Below, piece after piece: positions 8,808-17,379 of a stretch of 42,822 nt of DNA. The notes below the pieces were generated by a model. That model ran no database searches. It was not told the DNA's origin and saw only the letters and a program-made list of their open reading frames with translations. The translations under genes were made by a program, and so were the position numbers. The stretch spans positions 1 through 42,822 of the forward strand of contig CADBHR010000010.1 of assembly GCA_902794475.1 (NCBI GenBank), given 5' to 3'. The stretch comes from an uncultured Methanobrevibacter sp. GTDB lineage: Archaea > Methanobacteriota > Methanobacteria > Methanobacteriales > Methanobacteriaceae. Position 1 is the first letter of the stretch, and each line of letters opens with the position of its first letter.

Positions 8808-9433
8808 TTTTTCACCTTCACACAGTCTAGGAGGAAATTTGCATGGTCTTCTGTTTGTCTAAAGAAATCATCAAGCAAATCCTGCGGAATGTCCTCATAT
8901 TTTGAACAAATTTCCAAAAGCAGAAAGATTGGAAAGCTGTAATATTCCTTCGCCAGGAGTTCTGAATTGACATCATGTCTGATTACTCCGTTTTCTTTGA
9001 GAACCGTGAAGAATTCTTTCCAGAATATCAGCGGCTTCATCAATATCTCGTCATGGAAAAATTCCCTGATATTGTCATCATAATGCATCTGTATGAATAT
9101 AAGTTTCCAAATTTTCAGGTTTCTTTCCCTGCTAAACATTTCTCTTATTGCTTCTGACCCCATATGATAGAACAATTCCGGATTTTCAAGCAACATCTCA
9201 TTGTCTGCGGTTAAATCCAATTCTTCACTGTTAAGCATTTCATCATGTTCCAAGAGACCTGTCAGATATTCAAATATATCCATTAATATGGCTTCTTTTG
9301 AAGAGTAATGACTATATATTGAACTTTTCTTAATTCCAACTTCTTCGGCAATTTCCCTAAGAGATACTGAATCATATCCCTTTTTAGAAAATAAATCCAA
9401 TGATACATCAAATATCTTTTCCTTCGTGTTCAT
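8804..9433 (-). CDS. TetR/AcrR-family transcriptional regulator
   Basis: A 209-residue regulator. The N-terminal helix-turn-helix is typical of TetR proteins: SLREIAEEVGIKKSSIYSHY at about residues 24-43, then SKEAIL. The C-terminal region is helical and would bind ligand and dimerise. It is the first gene of a two-gene operon with the radical SAM protein. A palindrome lies right before its start codon, so it probably represses itself and its partner. Confidence 0.9.
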   Translation of the reverse strand: MNTKEKIFDVSLDLFSKKGYDSVSLREIAEEVGIKKSSIYSHYSSKEAILMDIFEYLTGLLEHDEMLNSEELDLTADNEMLLENPELFYHMGSEAIREMFSRERNLKIWKLIFIQMHYDDNIREFFHDEILMKPLIFWKEFFTVLKENGVIRHDVNSELLAKEYYSFPIFLLLEICSKYEDIPQDLLDDFFRQTEDHANFLLDCVKVKK

Positions 9434-9438
9434 TATCC

Positions 9439-9484
9439 TACCTACCGTTCGTTAGGTATACTATTTCTTTCATTATATATAAAG
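9439..9484 (-). promoter_or_regulatory. TetR operator palindrome and TATA box
   Basis: TACCTA (9439-9444) and TAGGTA (9453-9458) form 6-bp arms around an eight-base centre that itself is partly symmetric (CG..CG). It ends five bases before the TetR start codon. A TATA box, TTTATATATA on the minus strand, is at about 9475-9484. A bound TetR dimer would cover the transcription start and the ribosome binding site (TAGGAT). Confidence 0.7.
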
Positions 9485-9550
9485 TTTATGAGAAATTTTT
9501 CTAAAAAAATAGGAAAAATCAAAAAAAATGAGCATAATTGTACTCATTTA

Positions 9551-11074
9551 CTATAATTCAAAAACAATATCCTTGAATTTGGTAGCCGCTTCACCAATAG
9601 CTATTACCATCTCACAGTCCAGGTTTAACGCTTTTTTCAAACCGTCTCGAACTTCCTCTTTCGAAGCGCCCAAAGTTCCTGTCTTTTCAAAATCGTCGAC
9701 ATGGTTTAAAAAGATCTTGTCGTTCAGTTTCGGATTTTCCCTTAACTTATCAAGGGCTATTTTCTGTGATGCCCTGGAAGCCGGCACAATGAACTTTGAG
9801 AACTTCAGGACACTGTTGAAAATGTCAATATCTCCGATATAACCCGATTCGGAAGTCACCGTTATTACTGTTGTAAATTCACCGAACAGCTTTTTGAATT
9901 CCTTCAATACGGTTTCTACACCTGCGGGATTATGTGCATAGTCAACAAAAATGTCTTTACCCTTAACCTTGCCCAACTCTTCCATTCTTCCACTTACACC
10001 AGTAAACCCTGCAATTGTAGGCAATATTTTTTCAAAAGGCAAATCAAGAAATTCATGAGCGGCAATAATGACGCCTGTGATATTATAGACATTGTGAAGT
10101 CCATCCACCCCCATTTTGACTGTCAATTTTTCATTTGGAGTGTGCAGGTCAAATGTTCTGTCTTCCAGATTAACATTTGTGGCAATATAGTCAACTTGAG
10201 GAGTTGTAACACCGCATTGGCAAAAGTAATAACCGCAACCTGAAATTATTTCCTTTACAGACACTTCACGTCCGCAAACACATTCCTTCATACCTATTGA
10301 GTCCGGAAGCTCATCAACACCAAAGGTAATCACCTCTCCCTTGAAATCAAGTTCACGAAGCAATCCAATGATTGTAGGGTCATGACCGTTGACAATCAGC
10401 TTTCCGATTCCCAATTCCTTAATGAATTCACCCTTGACATTTGCATAATCCATAAAGCTTCCAAGGTCATTCAAATGGTCGGGAGTGATGTTTGTAATCA
10501 ATCCGCCTGACATATCAGTATGCTTTACTATTCTTCCAACGGTTCCGGGAACTCCAAAGGTTCCCACCTCCAATATTCCCACATCACCATCCAATCTTGA
10601 CTGCAGAATCGGAATGAACTCTGCATTTCCCTGCATTCCCTCAAGGTTATGTTCACATGGCTTTATACCGTTGTCGTATGCAATCATCTTCAGTAAAGTT
10701 GTTGAGGTTGTCTTGCCGTTGGTACCGGTTATTCCAAACACAGGCTTTTCAGGCTTGATTAATTCAATGACTTCCTCCAAGCTCAAGATAGGTTTTTCAC
10801 AATTCCTGATAATATCTGCATCAGGAGATAAACTTAATGGTGGAATAACATAGTCTGCCTTTTTAAAAAACGTATCAGGAGTATTTCCATAAAATACCTC
10901 AATGTCATGGCCTTCCAATGATTTTGCAAATCTGCAATCCTTCTTAAAGGCCAAATCTGTTCCTACAACATCATAGCCCCTTTGATTAAGCACTCTTGCT
11001 ATCAGGTTACCGTTAGCACCGCAAACCCCAATGACTCCAAAGGTAGTATTCTTATTCATACTTCCGACTTCCAT
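9551..11074 (-). CDS. Pseudomurein peptide ligase, Mur ligase with MurT-like zinc insert
   Basis: A 507-residue ATP-dependent Mur ligase. An N-terminal Rossmann-like domain is followed by the P-loop GITGTNGKTTST (residues 114-125). Then come LEVGTFG, NITPDHL and a C-terminal ligase domain with VDYAHNPAGVETVL (about 377-390). Residues 264-288 contain CVC and CQC pairs plus C280, a likely zinc knuckle placed as in bacterial MurT. In Methanobacteriales such enzymes add residues to the pseudomurein peptide. It overlaps the upstream ligase by 23 bases, so the two are coupled. ATG 11059 (codon 6) is an alternative start. Which pseudomurein residue it adds cannot be read from sequence. Confidence 0.82.
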   Translation of the reverse strand: MEVGSMNKNTTFGVIGVCGANGNLIARVLNQRGYDVVGTDLAFKKDCRFAKSLEGHDIEVFYGNTPDTFFKKADYVIPPLSLSPDADIIRNCEKPILSLEEVIELIKPEKPVFGITGTNGKTTSTTLLKMIAYDNGIKPCEHNLEGMQGNAEFIPILQSRLDGDVGILEVGTFGVPGTVGRIVKHTDMSGGLITNITPDHLNDLGSFMDYANVKGEFIKELGIGKLIVNGHDPTIIGLLRELDFKGEVITFGVDELPDSIGMKECVCGREVSVKEIISGCGYYFCQCGVTTPQVDYIATNVNLEDRTFDLHTPNEKLTVKMGVDGLHNVYNITGVIIAAHEFLDLPFEKILPTIAGFTGVSGRMEELGKVKGKDIFVDYAHNPAGVETVLKEFKKLFGEFTTVITVTSESGYIGDIDIFNSVLKFSKFIVPASRASQKIALDKLRENPKLNDKIFLNHVDDFEKTGTLGASKEEVRDGLKKALNLDCEMVIAIGEAATKFKDIVFEL

Positions 11075-12440
11075 CCTTAAGGCCTTTCATGATTTTGTTT
11101 AAAATATTAACCCTATCAAAAGATATGAGAGGTCCAATATGTAATATAACGTCTCCAGGTTCGGAATACTTGAATGATAGCTCGGCAGCCTCTTCCAATG
11201 TATCGGTAGCAACCTTTATCATCTTTTCATTTGTTATTGCATCCAGAATCTCATAGGCAATATGAATTTCAGTCTTTTGAATTGATTCATCGAAACCGCT
11301 TGCAAGTACAGCTTTGATATTATCATACTCATCAAGGATTCGGCCAACTTCCTCCTTGTCCCTTACCCAGGATGTGTCAAAGTGGTCCAGAAACACTACA
11401 AGGCTTTCCCCTTCAAAATAATCCAAAGTAGCCCTTATACCATCAGGCAGGAATGCCGCATCGATAATCACTTGCCTTCCATTGTAATCTCCATAATCCT
11501 CCATATGTGCAGAAATACCTTTAAATGTTGATAAAGCTTTAATAATGTCATCTTCACTTATTCCACAGTTTAAGCCAACTGCTGTTGCTCCAACAGCATT
11601 TTCAAAAAAGTAGCTCATCATATTAAAGGGAGTGGTGAATTGGCCACCATCATATGTGACGGTCAATGATTTGTCTCCCATTGTTCCCTTAAAGTCAGCA
11701 TCATCTCCCATTGTATAAAAAATGGTGTCGTCCCTAAGCAAATCGGTTTCATACATGCATTCAGCATTGGCTATAAACTTTTCACTTATGTCCTGAATAA
11801 TCAATTTACGCAAAATATAATTTTCATAAGATCCGCCGAATTCATTAAGATGCTCTTCGGTCAGGTAGGATAAAACACCTACCTTAATATCCAACTTTTT
11901 CAAAAGGCCCAATGTGCCGTGAGGAAGTTCAAAAACAGCTATATCGCAATTTTTGGCCTTGCCTGTAATGATGCCATCAATTATTGTTTCTGAAACAAGA
12001 TTGTTTGCAAGTGAGGAACATGACCACACGTCATATCCGGCAGCCTTAAACACGCTGGTGATAAGCATTGTTGTTGTGGTCTTACCCATTGACCCGGTTA
12101 TTCCAATGATATCAACCGGAACCAAGTCATTAACCGTCTGGGAGAAATCCTCATTGGTCAAGACCTTAACGTCACTTTCAGCAATCAGTTTTGCTATTGG
12201 CACATCATCAGACAATGTGGGTGGCATGTAAACCGCCTCAATACCTTCTAAAGTAGGTTCAGGATTATTTAAATCCAAAATTATCCCTTCACTTTCCATT
12301 TTATGCAACCATGTCTGATAAATAGGCTTGAACTCTGAAATTTCCTTTAAATCAGTAATAATAACTTTATGCCCTAAATAATTAAGCAGCCTTGCAACGG
12401 GTCTACTTGCATTTCCTGCACCAACAACTAAATAATTCAT
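11052..12440 (-). CDS. Mur ligase family protein, pseudomurein biosynthesis
   Basis: A 462-residue Mur ligase-like protein. It has an N-terminal nucleotide-binding domain (NYLVVGAGNASRPVARLL), the P-loop GITGSMGKTTTT, a central domain with FELPHGTLGLL and SYLTEEHLNEFGG, and a short C-terminal domain. It is more divergent than its neighbour: the conserved DHL is EHL and the C-terminal DYAHNP is replaced by IDAAFLPDG. ATG 12440 is chosen because GGGGTGA lies eight bases upstream; the GTG at 12452 is inside that site. With the downstream ligase it forms a pair like the adjacent pMur ligase genes of other pseudomurein methanogens. Confidence 0.78.
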   Translation of the reverse strand: MNYLVVGAGNASRPVARLLNYLGHKVIITDLKEISEFKPIYQTWLHKMESEGIILDLNNPEPTLEGIEAVYMPPTLSDDVPIAKLIAESDVKVLTNEDFSQTVNDLVPVDIIGITGSMGKTTTTMLITSVFKAAGYDVWSCSSLANNLVSETIIDGIITGKAKNCDIAVFELPHGTLGLLKKLDIKVGVLSYLTEEHLNEFGGSYENYILRKLIIQDISEKFIANAECMYETDLLRDDTIFYTMGDDADFKGTMGDKSLTVTYDGGQFTTPFNMMSYFFENAVGATAVGLNCGISEDDIIKALSTFKGISAHMEDYGDYNGRQVIIDAAFLPDGIRATLDYFEGESLVVFLDHFDTSWVRDKEEVGRILDEYDNIKAVLASGFDESIQKTEIHIAYEILDAITNEKMIKVATDTLEEAAELSFKYSEPGDVILHIGPLISFDRVNILNKIMKGLKDGSRKYE

Positions 12441-12749
12441 AATTGCTTTCACCCCACAACATTTATTATAATTTATGAATATTATTTAATTTAATATTTT
12501 GGATTTGTGTATAAATTGATATAAAAGAAGAAAATATGAACAAATCCCATATATATTTTTTAACAAAAATCAAACTTAAGTGAATAATTTTAAAATTAAA
12601 TGCTCAATATTGTCCAAAAATGAGATTAGCAACTGATAGATTTTTTCATGGATTTTAAAAAAAACGATACTCTTACATCATTAAGATAAATTTAATATAA
12701 CACATGAAATATACTTAATGAATAAGTGATGAAAAACAGAGGAGTCTTA
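12441..12749. other. AT-rich divergent promoter region
   Basis: This 309-base spacer separates the Mur ligase operon from the GNAT gene. It contains TATA-like stretches near 12461-12470 (toward the ligases) and around 12690-12705 (toward the GNAT gene). No ORF with a ribosome binding site or RNA gene was recognised. Confidence 0.5.
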
Positions 12750-13247
12750 ATGCATGTTATAAAAGCAAAGAAGGAAAATTTGGAAGATATCATGACAATA
12801 TACAGAATTGCACAGGATTTCATGATTGAATCAGGAAATCCGAAACAATGGGGCCACAGATATCCCACAAAAGACCTGATTGAAAGAGACATTGAAAACG
12901 GCGTTTGCCACCTGATATGTGATGATGAAAATATTCATGGAGTATTTGCCCTTTTTGACTGTGCAGAACCTACATATGAACATATTGAAAATGACAAATG
13001 GCTAAATGATGATGAATATGCAACAATACACAGAATCGCAAGCGACGGAAAGGTTCACGGCATATTCAAGTGTGCAATGACATATTGCAAAAGCAAATAC
13101 CGAAACATCAGAATAGACACCCACGCAAGCAATATCGTAATGCAAAAACAAATTGAAAAAAATGGATTTGAGAAATGCGGCACCATATACGTAGCGGATG
13201 GATCACCCAGAATGGCATACCAATGGACAAAAGAGAGAATTTTTTAA
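12750..13247 (+). CDS. GNAT-family N-acetyltransferase
   Basis: About 165 residues with the GNAT layout. N-terminal IKAKKENLEDIMTIYRIAQDFM leads to the QWG motif seen in a GNAT subgroup and the core strand IHGVFALFD. A degenerate acetyl-CoA loop, RIASDGKVHGIFK, is followed by THASNIVMQKQIEKNGFEKCG, the usual motif-B region. The substrate is unknown. ATG 12750 is chosen over 12726 because GAGGAG is six bases before it. Confidence 0.8.
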   Translation: MHVIKAKKENLEDIMTIYRIAQDFMIESGNPKQWGHRYPTKDLIERDIENGVCHLICDDENIHGVFALFDCAEPTYEHIENDKWLNDDEYATIHRIASDGKVHGIFKCAMTYCKSKYRNIRIDTHASNIVMQKQIEKNGFEKCGTIYVADGSPRMAYQWTKERIF

Positions 13248-13328
13248 AACCTGAATATTTCTCAAAAAATATATTACACTTGAAATAGAAATATATAATA
13301 GTTTAATATTGAATTGGATTGGATACTT

Positions 13329-14288
13329 ATGAATGTGGAAAAGCTAGTTGGAAACACACCAATGATTAAGATTGATTATGAATATAAAGGAAAAGAGGGT
13401 AGCATATACACCAAACTTGAATACTACAATTATACCGGAAGCATAAAGGACAGAATTGCATTATATATCATCCAAAAAGAAAGGGAAAACGGCAATTTGT
13501 CTGATGGACAGCCAATTATTGAAGTTACAAGCGGCAATACAGGCATTGCATTTAGTGCAATCGGCGCCCTTTTCGGTCATGAAGTCCACATATTCATGCC
13601 GGATTGGGTATCCCTTGAGCGAAGAAAACTCATTGAGATGTATGGAGCTCACGTTCACCTTGTATCAAAAGAAGAAGGAGGATTCAAAAGGGCTTTAGAG
13701 ATGGTGGACGACTTTGCAGAGGAAATTGGTGCATATAAGCCACTCCAATTTGATAATGAATTAAACACACAGGCACAATACTACACCACAGGCCAGGAAA
13801 TTATCGAGGAGATTCCGGACGTGAATGCATTCGTTTCAGGAATAGGAACCGGCGGAACACTGATGGGAATAGGCCAGAGACTAAAAGACCACAATCCTGA
13901 TGCCAAGATATTTGCCCTTGAACCATCAACACTTTCAATTCTTAAGATGGGAATGGAAGAGGGAAGCCATTTGATTGAAGGAATAGGCGATGACTTCATT
14001 CCAGGCATCGTGGATGAAGATTTGATTGATGATATAGTATTGATTGATGACTGCGATGCAATAAACATGTCAAAAAGAATTGCAAAAGAGTTTGGTTTGG
14101 GAATCGGCATTTCAAGCGGAGCTAATTTCCTTGCAAGCGTCATCATGGACAGTGATGATTTAAAAATCGCCACAGTCTTTCCGGACGACAACAAAAAATA
14201 CATAACAACAAAACTGTCAGAAAAAATTGATGAAAATCCAAAGCTTCATTCAAATAATGTGAAACTCATCGGTTTTGAAGTAATTTAA
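13329..14288 (+). CDS. Cysteine synthase family PLP enzyme
   Basis: A 319-residue fold-type II PLP enzyme (CysK/CysM group). The lysine that binds PLP is in GSIKDRIA (K40). SGNTGIA binds the substrate carboxylate and GIGTGGTLMG holds the PLP phosphate. SSGANFLA lies near the C-terminus. It probably makes cysteine from O-acetylserine or O-phosphoserine and sulfide. A cystathionine synthase role is less likely because no extra domains are present. The ATG at 13329 gives the family N-terminus (NVEKLVGNTPM); the upstream TTG at 13314 is not favoured. No serine acetyltransferase lies nearby. Confidence 0.85.
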   Translation: MNVEKLVGNTPMIKIDYEYKGKEGSIYTKLEYYNYTGSIKDRIALYIIQKERENGNLSDGQPIIEVTSGNTGIAFSAIGALFGHEVHIFMPDWVSLERRKLIEMYGAHVHLVSKEEGGFKRALEMVDDFAEEIGAYKPLQFDNELNTQAQYYTTGQEIIEEIPDVNAFVSGIGTGGTLMGIGQRLKDHNPDAKIFALEPSTLSILKMGMEEGSHLIEGIGDDFIPGIVDEDLIDDIVLIDDCDAINMSKRIAKEFGLGIGISSGANFLASVIMDSDDLKIATVFPDDNKKYITTKLSEKIDENPKLHSNNVKLIGFEVI

Positions 14289-14323
14289 CTTTTTTTAAAA
14301 AATAAGAATGTTAGGGAATTTCC

Positions 14324-15775
14324 CTAACTGAAATCATAATGGATATTGTGCAGCTTGTACAGACATACCGAACTGCTTGAAGGGAAGGCATAAATCATGT
14401 AATCCAGCTCTTCAAGAGTTATCTTCTTATTTATTATGAATGCAAACATGTTTGCCACGTTTTCAGCATCGGCTGCATATATCTCCGCACCAACAATGTT
14501 CAAGTCCTTATCAACAATGACTTTTGCCTCAGCGGTCCTGTCATTTTTGAGCTCAAGAGAATAGGAGTTACCGTATCTTATTGTGTGGACATCATATTCA
14601 TCACTTTCATCGGCAACATATGCAGGAACCCCAACGGTTGCAATCCTTGGAATGGTATAGGCAACTGCAGGAACTACCGGATATGTTATCTCATCGGCTT
14701 CGCCCAGCAATTCCTTTGCAAGGTATTTGGAGTGATGTATCGCAACGGTTACAAGCTTTGCAATTCCAGTATCTGCAACATCACCTGAAGCGTAGATGTT
14801 AGGCACTTCGCTTTGAAGATGTCCGTTGACCTTGATTCCCTTACTTGTGTATGTCAAGCCCACATTTTCAAGACCTATGTCCTCCACATTGGCGGTTCTA
14901 CCCATTGCGGCTACGACATAGTCTCCTGTTAAGCTAAGGCCGCTTTCACACTTTACCGTAAATCCGTCCTCATAGGCCACGTTGTCAATTTTGGCTTCAG
15001 GATCCCTCAGCTCATCATCTGAGTTTAAGGCATTATCGACGTTCAATACCTTTTCCAGAGGATTATCTATTTCTACATTGCTAATGACTTCGGTTACTGT
15101 TTGGTTAAAATGGAAATTAATGTTTTTTTCTTTAAGTCTTTCAATTACCTTTTGTACATATGGTTGGTGGAAGTATTTCAAGGCCATGTTTCCTCTGATG
15201 ATTACATCAGCACTGAGCCCAGCTTCGGCAAGGATTGATGCAAACTCCATTCCAACAAATCCTGCTCCTATTATAATGGCATGTTCTGGAAGCTCATCGA
15301 TATCCAAATAGTCAGTGCTGTCATGAAGGTATTCCTTTCCGGGAATGTCAGGAATCACCGGCTTTAGGCCTGTGCATATTACAATCTTGTCTGTGGTGAA
15401 TGTTTCATCTGCGACCTGAACTGTGTGCTCATCTAGAATGACTCCTTTTCCGTGGGCGACATCAAGATCATATTCCTTGAACTTGCCGTCTAAAAATGGC
15501 GCCATATTTGCAATGCGTTTTCTTTTCAGCTTCATCAAATCTGACCAGTTTACATTGAAATCGCCATCTTTTCCAACGCCTTCAAAATTTTCTGTCAATG
15601 CCTTTATTTCATAAGGCGCATCAAGCAATGCCTTTGAGTTGCAACCACGATTTGCACAGGTTCCACCGTATAGGCTTTCCTCTACGATTAAGATTTTAAG
15701 ACCTGCTTTTCTTAAAAATCGGCCACCTTGCCAAGCGGCATTTCCACTTCCGATATATATTACATCATAATCCAT
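14324..15775 (-). CDS. Dihydrolipoamide dehydrogenase-like flavoprotein, atypical C-terminus
   Basis: A 483-residue FAD/NAD(P)-dependent disulfide reductase. The FAD loop IGSGNAAW, the redox disulfide GGTCANRGC (C40, C45), the NAD(P) loop IIGAGFVGMEFASIL and the second FAD motif YASGDVADTG are all present. The dimerisation domain lacks the usual HP-T--E motif that supplies the catalytic His-Glu pair. In its place is AFPSSSSVCLYKLH near residues 465-478. It may reduce a small disulfide or CoA/coenzyme M-type disulfide, or work by an altered mechanism. No 2-oxoacid dehydrogenase genes are adjacent. Confidence 0.82.
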   Translation of the reverse strand: MDYDVIYIGSGNAAWQGGRFLRKAGLKILIVEESLYGGTCANRGCNSKALLDAPYEIKALTENFEGVGKDGDFNVNWSDLMKLKRKRIANMAPFLDGKFKEYDLDVAHGKGVILDEHTVQVADETFTTDKIVICTGLKPVIPDIPGKEYLHDSTDYLDIDELPEHAIIIGAGFVGMEFASILAEAGLSADVIIRGNMALKYFHQPYVQKVIERLKEKNINFHFNQTVTEVISNVEIDNPLEKVLNVDNALNSDDELRDPEAKIDNVAYEDGFTVKCESGLSLTGDYVVAAMGRTANVEDIGLENVGLTYTSKGIKVNGHLQSEVPNIYASGDVADTGIAKLVTVAIHHSKYLAKELLGEADEITYPVVPAVAYTIPRIATVGVPAYVADESDEYDVHTIRYGNSYSLELKNDRTAEAKVIVDKDLNIVGAEIYAADAENVANMFAFIINKKITLEELDYMIYAFPSSSSVCLYKLHNIHYDFS

Positions 15776-15852
15776 TTTTCTAACCTCTTAGTTAATATAT
15801 TGTCTTGGTCCAATATAAAAGTTAATTAATGATTTTTTAATAAAATGATAAC

Positions 15853-16665
15853 ATGAAAGAATATCTTTATATTGATTCAGCTGATGATTCCAGTCAGGCA
15901 AGGTTTAAGGTTTCAGACACCCCAAAAATTGATTATCTGATTAAGGAAAAGGAATTTGACAAAGCATTAATCGAAATTAACAAAACACTGAAAAAAGATT
16001 ACAGCTATGACAATTTAAACCTTAAAGGAATTATTCTGGAAAATCTTGGAGAATTTGATGAATCAGTCAAGTGTTTTGACAATGCATTGAGCCTTCATGA
16101 ATCATCAGAAATTCAACTGAACAAGGCAAATTGCTTATATAAATGGGCAAAAGTTACTTTTTTTCCTGAAGCAGATTACGAAAAGGCTTTGAATTTAATC
16201 AACTGTGGGATATCCAATATACCTGATAGTGAGGATCAGTCCGAATTCTATTTTTTAAAAGCTGAGATTCTAGAGGCACTGAACGAACTGGTTGATTCCC
16301 ATAAATGTTATCTGATTGCCTATAAGGAATTCGACAAACTCAAAGAATTTGAATCCCAATGCGATTATTTAAACAATACTCAAGACACCCTCATTAATGT
16401 TGTCGGCAGTGATTTTTATGGTTTTACTCCCCAAATAGGAGATGTTTTGACCTTGGTTAAGGATGATGACAATGAACATGACCCTGATGCGGTTGCAGTT
16501 GTGAAAGACGGCAAAACCGTCGGATATGTTGCAAATAATCCGTATACCTTAATCGATGAGGTCAAAAGCGCAAGCAATATAAGGAATCAAATTTCAGATG
16601 AACAAAAAATTGAGATATTGTTCATTTACCTTGGCGAATATGTAATCGCAAGATTGTTAGATTAA
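15853..16665 (+). CDS. TPR-repeat protein with C-terminal HIRAN-like domain
   Basis: A 270-residue soluble protein. Residues about 25-170 form tetratricopeptide-like helical pairs (FDKALIEINKTLKKD, FDESVKCFDNALSLH, YEKALNLINCGISN). Residues about 180-270 match the HIRAN pattern: FYGFTPQIGDVLTLVKDDDNEHDPDAVAVVKDGKTVGYVAN, written here as one run only up to its key parts (GD-L-L, D-EHDPDAV-V, VGYV). HIRAN domains in eukaryotes bind 3' ends of DNA at stalled forks; in prokaryotes they often stand alone or join nucleases. The TPR fusion suggests a scaffold for a DNA-associated partner, which is inferred. Confidence 0.7.
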   Translation: MKEYLYIDSADDSSQARFKVSDTPKIDYLIKEKEFDKALIEINKTLKKDYSYDNLNLKGIILENLGEFDESVKCFDNALSLHESSEIQLNKANCLYKWAKVTFFPEADYEKALNLINCGISNIPDSEDQSEFYFLKAEILEALNELVDSHKCYLIAYKEFDKLKEFESQCDYLNNTQDTLINVVGSDFYGFTPQIGDVLTLVKDDDNEHDPDAVAVVKDGKTVGYVANNPYTLIDEVKSASNIRNQISDEQKIEILFIYLGEYVIARLLD

Positions 16666-16833
16666 GAAATTTATATTTCCCTTTCGAGTAATTTTTGATT
16701 TTCCATTGAACCTTCTGATGTTGATATCAGATTTTTGGGCTTTTTTCGTATCCAGTGGATTGTTAAGCTGATAATTTATGTCTTTCATGATGTAAAACGT
16801 ACCATATATGCTGCCGTTAATATGGTTTCTCAT
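16657..16833 (-). CDS. Possible small basic protein
   Basis: A 58-residue reading frame starting MRNHINGSIYGTFY and rich in Lys, Arg, Asn and Ile. GGGGTG lies five bases before ATG 16833 and a TATA-like TATATATC is further upstream at about 16881-16890. These signals suggest a real gene, but the protein resembles nothing I know. It overlaps the end of the HIRAN gene by nine bases. Confidence 0.35.
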   Translation of the reverse strand: MRNHINGSIYGTFYIMKDINYQLNNPLDTKKAQKSDINIRRFNGKSKITRKGNINFLI

Positions 16834-17238
16834 TGCCACACCCCTAGTTATTTGTAAAATTTGAATTTTAAAAGAACTTGATATATATCCATAATTGAAT
16901 ATTATTTTAAATTAACATGTCATACATGCTAATGTGAAAACCAGTTAATTAAATGAGTTAAATATCTTATGACTATAAAATATATGGCCATTCTATTGAT
17001 ATAAAGATACCTTCCAAAACATCAGAATTTTCCTTTTCCCTATTTTCTAAGAAGCTATTTCATATTTGCTTTTGAAAATATTTCATAGGTAATATTGTTA
17101 ATTTTATCTTTCAAATCAACTCTTAACATTTTTTCACAAATAATTCCTTATTTTTAATAATTGGTATTTTTCTTATTGTATTTAAGCTTAATCAAATTGT
17201 AATGGCTTTGTTAAATTGTTGTAGGCTTGTAAAATTGC

Positions 17239-17263
17239 TTTCATTGAAACATACTATATAAAT
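17239..17263 (+). promoter_or_regulatory. Upstream promoter with TTTCA-T-TGAAA palindrome
   Basis: The perfect palindrome TTTCATTGAAA (17239-17249) is followed by the TATA box ACTATATAAATC (17252-17263). The half-site TTTCA/TGAAA is the same as in the second operator at 17322-17337, so it is probably bound by the same MarR-family protein. Confidence 0.45.
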
Positions 17264-17321
17264 CTATTGGTTGTAAAAACAATTTGGTTCAGATGAAAAA
17301 AATGACAGTTTCATTTTTAAC

Positions 17322-17346
17322 TGTTTCAAATGAAACATTTATATTG
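17322..17346 (+). promoter_or_regulatory. MarR operator and TATA box
   Basis: TGTTTCA (17322-17328) and TGAAACA (17331-17337) form a 7-bp perfect inverted repeat with a two-base centre, followed directly by TTTATATTG. It lies about 45 bases upstream of the MarR start. Placement next to the TATA box fits autorepression that also covers the downstream exporter. An extra half site, GTTTCA, is at 17309-17313. Confidence 0.6.
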
Positions 17347-17379
17347 TTTGAAAAACATAGAATACCATAGGTGAAAAAT

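Larger units (their letters stand above)
16834..17379. other. Long AT-rich spacer before the MarR operon
   Basis: About 545 bases without a convincing gene. The first 90 bases hold the promoter of the small minus-strand ORF. The last 150 bases hold two palindrome/TATA units toward the MarR gene, annotated separately. The middle (about 16930-17220) shows only AT-rich sequence and no structure I could support. Confidence 0.5.

Noticed and set aside
12537-12585. A 15-codon ORF in the spacer before the GNAT gene
   Set aside because: It is too short, has no ribosome binding site and shows only AT-rich codons.
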